Assembly (NCBI GenBank): GCA_030615845.1
Contig: JAUWYM010000002.1
Location: 1 to 16,454 of the forward strand
Direction: 5' to 3'
Source: Thermoplasmatota archaeon
GTDB lineage: Archaea; Thermoplasmatota; E2; DHVEG-1
DNA: 16,454 bases
Every line of letters starts with the position of its first letter. Positions within the stretch are counted from its first letter, which is position 1. A model generated the notes under the pieces. The model was not told the origin of the DNA and searched no databases. It saw only the letters and a list, made by a program, of their open reading frames with translations. The translations under genes and the position numbers were made by a program. This document shows positions 13,731-16,454 of this stretch, one piece after another.

Positions 13731-14674
13731 AATCGCAGTCTTCCTCTCTTTTGTTTCTTTTTAGGCTGTTGTGGTTCAGCAGGCATTTCAGGGTTTACCG
13801 GTTCAGTTTCTACATGTACTGGCTCGCTCTGTATGTTTTTTCTTAACTGATCCATAGAACTGAATAATTTGGTAAAGACCTCCTCGTTGGAGTCAAACCA
13901 GTTCTGCCACTCTTTTACTTCCTCTTTGAGTTTTCTATTTTCAGCCTCAGTCTCCTCATAGAGTCTGAAGAGTTTTGTAAGCCGTTCTTTTTCTTTTTCA
14001 AACTCAGCAGATACCTCTTCAAATTTTGTTTTAAACTCTGCTATTTCTTCTAATTTTTTTAACTCTTCAACTTGAGTTTCAAGTGAATCTATTATCTCAT
14101 CTTTTGAAGATATTTCTCCATTTAAGGATCGAACTGTTCCCTCAAGTTGATCTCGCATTCCATCAAATTCCGTTATTCTTTGTCTTAATTCTTCTATCTG
14201 TTGTGCGTCTTGTTCTTTTTCTTCTAATTTCTGAGTTAATGTCGCAATTCTAGCATTAGCATCCTCTTCAAACTGTCTTTTCAACTCTTCCACTTCGCTC
14301 AGTTTACCTTCTAGCTCCACTGCTTTTTTCTCCTGATTTGCCAACTCTTCTTCCTGGCTTTTATATGCATCCCAGAGTTTTACAAGCCGTTCTTTTTCTT
14401 TCTCAAGTTCTTCACTATGTCTCCGAGCTCCTTCTGCTGCCTCCTCTCTTTTCCGTTCTGATTCTGAAAAACGGTCTTCGAAATCTTGTATCATAGTACT
14501 AAATTTATCTACCCCTTCGAGAGTCAACATACTTTGGATTCTCGCGAGATCTTCCGTGCCTTTGGAGAAGGAACTTTTTATTGAATCAATTTCAGTTGAT
14601 GCTTGCTCCAATCTATCCATAAAATTTACTTTAGGTTCTTTAATCTCTAAATCCTCTTTATTTTCTTCAGTCAT
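13721..14674 (-). CDS. Coiled-coil protein with basic C-terminal tail
   Basis: A 317-residue protein, almost all Glu/Lys-rich heptads from about residue 20 to 280, then a Pro/Glu-rich linker and the basic tail PKKKQKRGRLRLRR. No catalytic motif or membrane span is seen. A module with EKEKERL(V/T)KL occurs twice, at about residues 91-113 and 226-245; the DNA under the two copies (14374-14410 and 13969-14004) is also strikingly alike, pointing to internal duplication. The ATG at 14674 is chosen over a TTG 6 nt upstream because GGGAGG then has proper spacing. A TATA-like TTAAATATTAA overlaps the end of the upstream gene. It converges with rad50. A structural or chromosome-associated role is only suggested by the composition. 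Confidence 0.75.
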   Translation of the reverse strand: MTEENKEDLEIKEPKVNFMDRLEQASTEIDSIKSSFSKGTEDLARIQSMLTLEGVDKFSTMIQDFEDRFSESERKREEAAEGARRHSEELEKEKERLVKLWDAYKSQEEELANQEKKAVELEGKLSEVEELKRQFEEDANARIATLTQKLEEKEQDAQQIEELRQRITEFDGMRDQLEGTVRSLNGEISSKDEIIDSLETQVEELKKLEEIAEFKTKFEEVSAEFEKEKERLTKLFRLYEETEAENRKLKEEVKEWQNWFDSNEEVFTKLFSSMDQLRKNIQSEPVHVETEPVNPEMPAEPQQPKKKQKRGRLRLRR

Positions 14675-14718
14675 AATCAATGCCTCCCACCAATTTGGGT
14701 GTAAATAGAATAAGCTTG

Positions 14719-15063
14719 TTAATATTTAAGAGTTGTTGTTTTGACTAAACCCAGTGACACATCCTTTAAAAGATCTCGTAAAGTGTTCTCAGTAACATCA
14801 AATACCGGTGACATGTTGCTGAGTGGATAACCTGTCAAAAATAGATAGACAACTCTGAGAATTTCACTATCAGAAAGATGCCTCCTGTAAAACAATGTTC
14901 CATACCGTTTATTGAATGTCGTATTACAGATGTTACACTGATATCGCTGCGTTTTATTTTTCTGAAAAACAAACCTTATTACATCTTTGAAGCCGCAATG
15001 CGGACAACATGGAATCTCATCTTCTCCGTTTTTATCTTCCAAAATAACACTTTTTTTTTGCAT
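14719..15063 (-). CDS. IS1-type transposase N-terminal zinc ribbon and HTH, no catalytic domain
   Basis: A 114-residue protein. CPHCGFKDVIRF (C20, C23) and RYQCNICNTTFNKRYGTLF (C43, C46) form the zinc ribbon seen at the N-terminus of IS1-like transposases, followed by a helix-turn-helix region (about residues 64-102, LSDSEILRVVYLFLTGYPLS...). The DDE integrase domain that should follow is missing: the frame ends and another gene starts within 45 nt. No terminal inverted repeats were seen. A clear TATA box (15102-15109), GGAT before the ATG and an undamaged frame suggest a domesticated DNA-binding regulator rather than fresh debris, but a truncated transposase cannot be excluded. Confidence 0.65.
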   Translation of the reverse strand: MQKKSVILEDKNGEDEIPCCPHCGFKDVIRFVFQKNKTQRYQCNICNTTFNKRYGTLFYRRHLSDSEILRVVYLFLTGYPLSNMSPVFDVTENTLRDLLKDVSLGLVKTTTLKY

Positions 15064-15079
15064 TTTTACATCCTATCCA

Positions 15080-15093
15080 CACAAGAGAAATAC
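15080..15093 (-). promoter_or_regulatory. Shared promoter element, copy 2
   Basis: CACAAGAGAAATAC on the plus strand, identical to 8955-8968. It lies 9 nt from the TATA box at 15102-15109 and just ahead of the expected transcription start of the zinc-ribbon/HTH gene. Confidence 0.5.
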
Positions 15094-15101
15094 ATTAGCC
15101 C

Positions 15102-15109
15102 TTTATAAA
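15102..15109 (-). promoter_or_regulatory. TATA box for the zinc-ribbon/HTH gene
   Basis: TTTATAAA on the minus strand, about 42 nt before the ATG at 15063, predicting transcription near 15079 and a leader of about 15 nt containing AGGAT. It overlaps the tail of the upstream winged-helix pseudogene. Confidence 0.55.
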
Positions 15110-15269
15110 CCAACACTCAATTGATGAGGTACCGGGGAATTACCGATTTCTTGTGTTTTGATAACTAATTTCATCTTTAGTAGATTCTCCATGACTCGAT
15201 AGATTGTTGGTCTGCTAAAAAATCTAATATCTTTGTTTGTGGGCTATCGCCAAATATATCTTTAAACAT
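15103..15269 (-). pseudogene. Winged-helix transcription regulator broken by an internal deletion
   Basis: From ATG 15269, with a strong AGGAGG upstream, the frame reads MFKDIFGDSPQTKILDFLAD, the standard opening of a large group of archaeal winged-helix regulators, but stops after 30 residues at 15177. In another frame of the same strand, from about 15216, comes SRPTIYRVMENLLKMKLV, then IKTQEIGNS, which is the recognition helix and wing of the same family. Roughly 20-25 residues that should connect the two parts, including the first DNA-binding helix, are missing, and the frames no longer match. The end is also degraded: the expected C-terminal segment is absent. A TATA-like TATATATAT at 15349-15357 and a 19-codon open frame with its own GAGGAGG (15262-15321) lie upstream. 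As it stands no functional regulator can be made. Confidence 0.75.
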
Positions 15270-15373
15270 TGTAGGCGTGCCTCCTTTTGCCTACTCTCGC
15301 ATCACTCTTCGTTTTCTCCATCGCTTTCTTTCCTCCTCAACAGAGTGGTATATATATGTCAAAGTATTTAACA

Positions 15374-15403
15374 AAAATGTTAGCGATGTCTATTTACTTT
15401 ACA
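15374..15403 (+). repeat. 30-bp promoter element, copy 1
   Basis: The element reads AAAATGTTAGCGATGTC followed by TATTTACTTTACA. It matches 15922-15951 at 27 of 30 positions. It sits about 21 nt upstream of the TATA box of the small membrane-protein gene, where an activator or repressor could bind. Confidence 0.75.
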
Positions 15404-15424
15404 AAAAGTTACTAAAATGGAATA

Positions 15425-15433
15425 TTTTATAAG
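15425..15433 (+). promoter_or_regulatory. TATA box for the 49-residue membrane-protein gene
   Basis: TTTTATAAG about 40 nt before the ATG at 15472, predicting a leader of about 17 nt with the purine-rich GATGAGAGATCG. Confidence 0.45.
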
Positions 15434-15471
15434 TGCAAGAATAAATACTAACTAAAGATGAGAGATCGAAA

Positions 15472-15621
15472 ATGAAGTATAGAGACATTATAACAATCTT
15501 TGTAGTAATCTTTTTTATCATGTCGGTTGCTTATGTCCTTGGTGTTGATCCATCCATTTGGTTTTTACCAGTAATACTATTTATCTCCACAATTATTGTT
15601 GTTTATAAATTGTGGTTGTAG
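15472..15621 (+). CDS. Small membrane protein, 49 residues
   Basis: The frame starts MKYRDIITIFVVIFFIMSV and contains two hydrophobic spans (about residues 6-24 and 29-46) separated by the short turn GVDPS, ending VYKLWL. This is a complete hairpin-like small membrane protein. It has a TATA box and a 30-bp repeated element upstream and diverges from the broken regulator, the usual layout for a regulator and its target. No family recognised; function unknown. Confidence 0.6.
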   Translation: MKYRDIITIFVVIFFIMSVAYVLGVDPSIWFLPVILFISTIIVVYKLWL

Positions 15622-15894
15622 GTTTTTGTTTCTAAATTAACCATAATTCTTCCACTCTCACGATACTACAGGTTTCATAAATTAGTTTCTTCCCATGAAA
15701 AACAAACACCCTCAACCTTTTTTCAGGTAATTGGTTTTGTGTGGTGGGAAAAGGGGAGACTGTCAAGATAAGAACATTTCAGTGGTGGACATATCTAATG
15801 TTTTTTGTAGTTGTAATGTCAACTAAGATCACCAACATTCGGAATTCAAAGGGCATATAGGTAAATTAATAGCGAAATCCCTTCAGGTATCGAG

Positions 15895-15951
15895 TGTAAA
15901 GTCAACATTCATTCTCCTTATAAAATGTTGGCGATGTCACTTTACTTTACA
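15895..15951 (+). repeat. 30-bp promoter element, copy 2, with an inverted partial copy
   Basis: Positions 15922-15951 repeat 15374-15403 with three differences. Just upstream, 15895-15909 reads TGTAAAGTCAACATT, whose two halves are the reverse complements of the outer halves of the 30-bp element, so the pair forms an interrupted inverted repeat ahead of the TATA box at 15962. Confidence 0.65.
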
Positions 15952-15961
15952 GTAGTGAAAA

Positions 15962-15969
15962 TTATAAAA
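15962..15969 (+). promoter_or_regulatory. TATA box following 30-bp element copy 2
   Basis: TTATAAAA, whose expected transcription start falls at about 15991, exactly on an ATG that opens only a 14-codon frame (15991-16035, beginning MVQQVEEDKY). A genuine short leaderless peptide or leader RNA, or the promoter of a lost gene, are both possible. Confidence 0.4.
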
Positions 15970-16033
15970 CTTGCTCTTTGATATGGAATTATGGTTCAGC
16001 AGGTTGAGGAAGATAAATATCAACAGAAAAACT

Positions 16034-16043
16034 GATTAAATAG
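16034..16043 (+). promoter_or_regulatory. TATA-like box for the response regulator
   Basis: GATTAAATAG about 38 nt before the ATG at 16076. The leader would begin near 16060 and contain AGAGGTGA, a strong ribosome-binding site. Confidence 0.4.
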
Positions 16044-16075
16044 TTGACATATATGATAAAAGAGGTGAAATTGGC

Positions 16076-16447
16076 ATGAAGAAGATTATGACGGTGGATG
16101 ATGAACCAGATCAAATATACACTATTAAACAAGCTTTAGAAAGTTTTGGTGATAAGTATGAAGTTATAGGTGCTGATAGTGGTATGCAATGCCTTGAACT
16201 ATTAGAAAATAACCAGATTCCCGATCTCATATTGTTGGATATTATGATGCCTGAGATGAGTGGATGGGATGTACTTGCAAAATTGAAAGAAGACCCTGAA
16301 TGGAAAAAGATTCCTATTTTCTTTCTGACAGCAAAAACAGATGATTACAGCAAGGAGTTTGGAAAGATATCGGCTCAGGACTATATTGAGAAACCTTTTA
16401 AACTCACAGATCTAAAGAAAAGAATTGATAAGGCTTTGAAGATATAA
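16076..16447 (+). CDS. Single-domain response regulator (CheY-like receiver)
   Basis: A 123-residue receiver domain with nothing attached. It has the acidic pocket VDDE (D8, D9), the phosphoacceptor D55 in LILLDIMMPEMSGWD, the switch threonine T85 (FFLTAKT) and the lysine K106 in IEKPF. It would be phosphorylated by a histidine kinase and act by binding a partner protein, since no DNA-binding or enzymatic domain is present. AGAGGTGA lies 6-8 nt upstream of the ATG. No kinase gene is visible in the window, so its partner is elsewhere or beyond the right edge, 7 nt after the stop. Confidence 0.93.
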   Translation: MKKIMTVDDEPDQIYTIKQALESFGDKYEVIGADSGMQCLELLENNQIPDLILLDIMMPEMSGWDVLAKLKEDPEWKKIPIFFLTAKTDDYSKEFGKISAQDYIEKPFKLTDLKKRIDKALKI

Positions 16448-16454
16448 AAATGGC

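Larger units (their letters stand above)
15622..16075. other. 454-base region without a convincing gene; regulatory signals
   Basis: It holds a 16-bp dyad AGTTGTAATGTCAACT at 15809-15824, partial motif copies (CCAACATT near 15832-15839), an inverted partial copy of the 30-bp element at 15895-15909, the second 30-bp element at 15922-15951, a TATA box at 15962-15969 leading into a 14-codon frame, and the TATA-like GATTAAATAG at 16034-16043 for the response regulator. No RNA gene was recognised. Confidence 0.5.

Noticed and set aside
15632..15766. A minus-strand open frame of 44 codons from a TTG (ending RVEELWLI).
   Set aside because: It has no ribosome-binding site or clear promoter, no ATG and no recognisable family, and similar lengths arise by chance; it is not annotated as a gene.
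9034..15930. Recurring AAAAATGTT upstream of several genes taken as one motif.
   Set aside because: A 9-mer this AT-rich is expected about once in a window of this size by chance; only the longer 20-bp and 30-bp repeats are reported.

Overview
This is a low-GC archaeal chromosome segment. Archaeal-type nascent-chain factor NAC, ribosomal protein S3Ae, the repair protein Nre and an Mre11-Rad50 pair are present, and genes are preceded by TATA boxes, several so close to the start codon that the mRNA would be leaderless. The style of the degraded winged-helix regulator near 15.2 kb (an IFGDSPQ-type N-terminus) and the many zinc ribbons and small membrane proteins suggest a Thermoplasmata-related euryarchaeon. 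That placement is inference and not proven here.

Layout. 1-2037 (minus strand): eight very small genes, four for zinc-ribbon proteins (one cut by the window edge), three for small membrane proteins and one for a 49-residue soluble protein; several are under 50 codons and easily missed. A perfect 20-bp repeat lies upstream of two of the membrane-protein genes. 2199-3256 (plus): nac, a DUF167/YggU-type gene and a small Toprim gene. 3306-5401 (plus): Nre repair protein with a C4 zinc site and a C-terminal PCNA-binding (PIP) motif, overlapping by 4 nt a radical SAM gene of the spore-photoproduct-lyase-like family. 5516-6430: ribosomal protein S3Ae with an unusual Lys/Glu-rich and then histone-H1-like tail of about 100 residues. 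6503-8392: a large exported, C-terminally anchored Ntn-hydrolase-like protein whose predicted mature N-terminus would be the nucleophilic cysteine.

8473-8945 (minus): a lipocalin-like extracytoplasmic domain and its membrane anchor lie in two frames, separated exactly by a perfect 8-bp tandem duplication; removing one copy gives a single 154-residue protein. 9067-13705 (plus): a CoA-disulfide-reductase-like flavoenzyme, mre11 and rad50, each overlapping the next by 4 nt. 13721-14674 (minus): a coiled-coil protein convergent with rad50. 14719-15063 (minus): an IS1-type zinc-ribbon/HTH protein with no catalytic domain. 15103-15269 (minus): a winged-helix regulator broken by an internal deletion. 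15472-15621: a 49-residue membrane protein. 15622-16075: non-coding, regulatory-looking DNA. 16076-16447: a single-domain CheY-like response regulator.

The main functional theme is genome maintenance (Nre, radical SAM partner, Mre11-Rad50, possibly Toprim) beside translation (NAC, S3Ae). The accessory ends (1-2 kb, 8.5-9 kb, 14.7-16 kb) hold small unknown genes, decaying genes and repeated promoter elements. The most notable non-gene signals are two 30-bp elements (27 of 30 identical) at 15374 and 15922, a 14-bp element shared by two promoters between TATA box and start, the 20-bp repeat at 1065/1337 and the 8-bp duplication at 8764.
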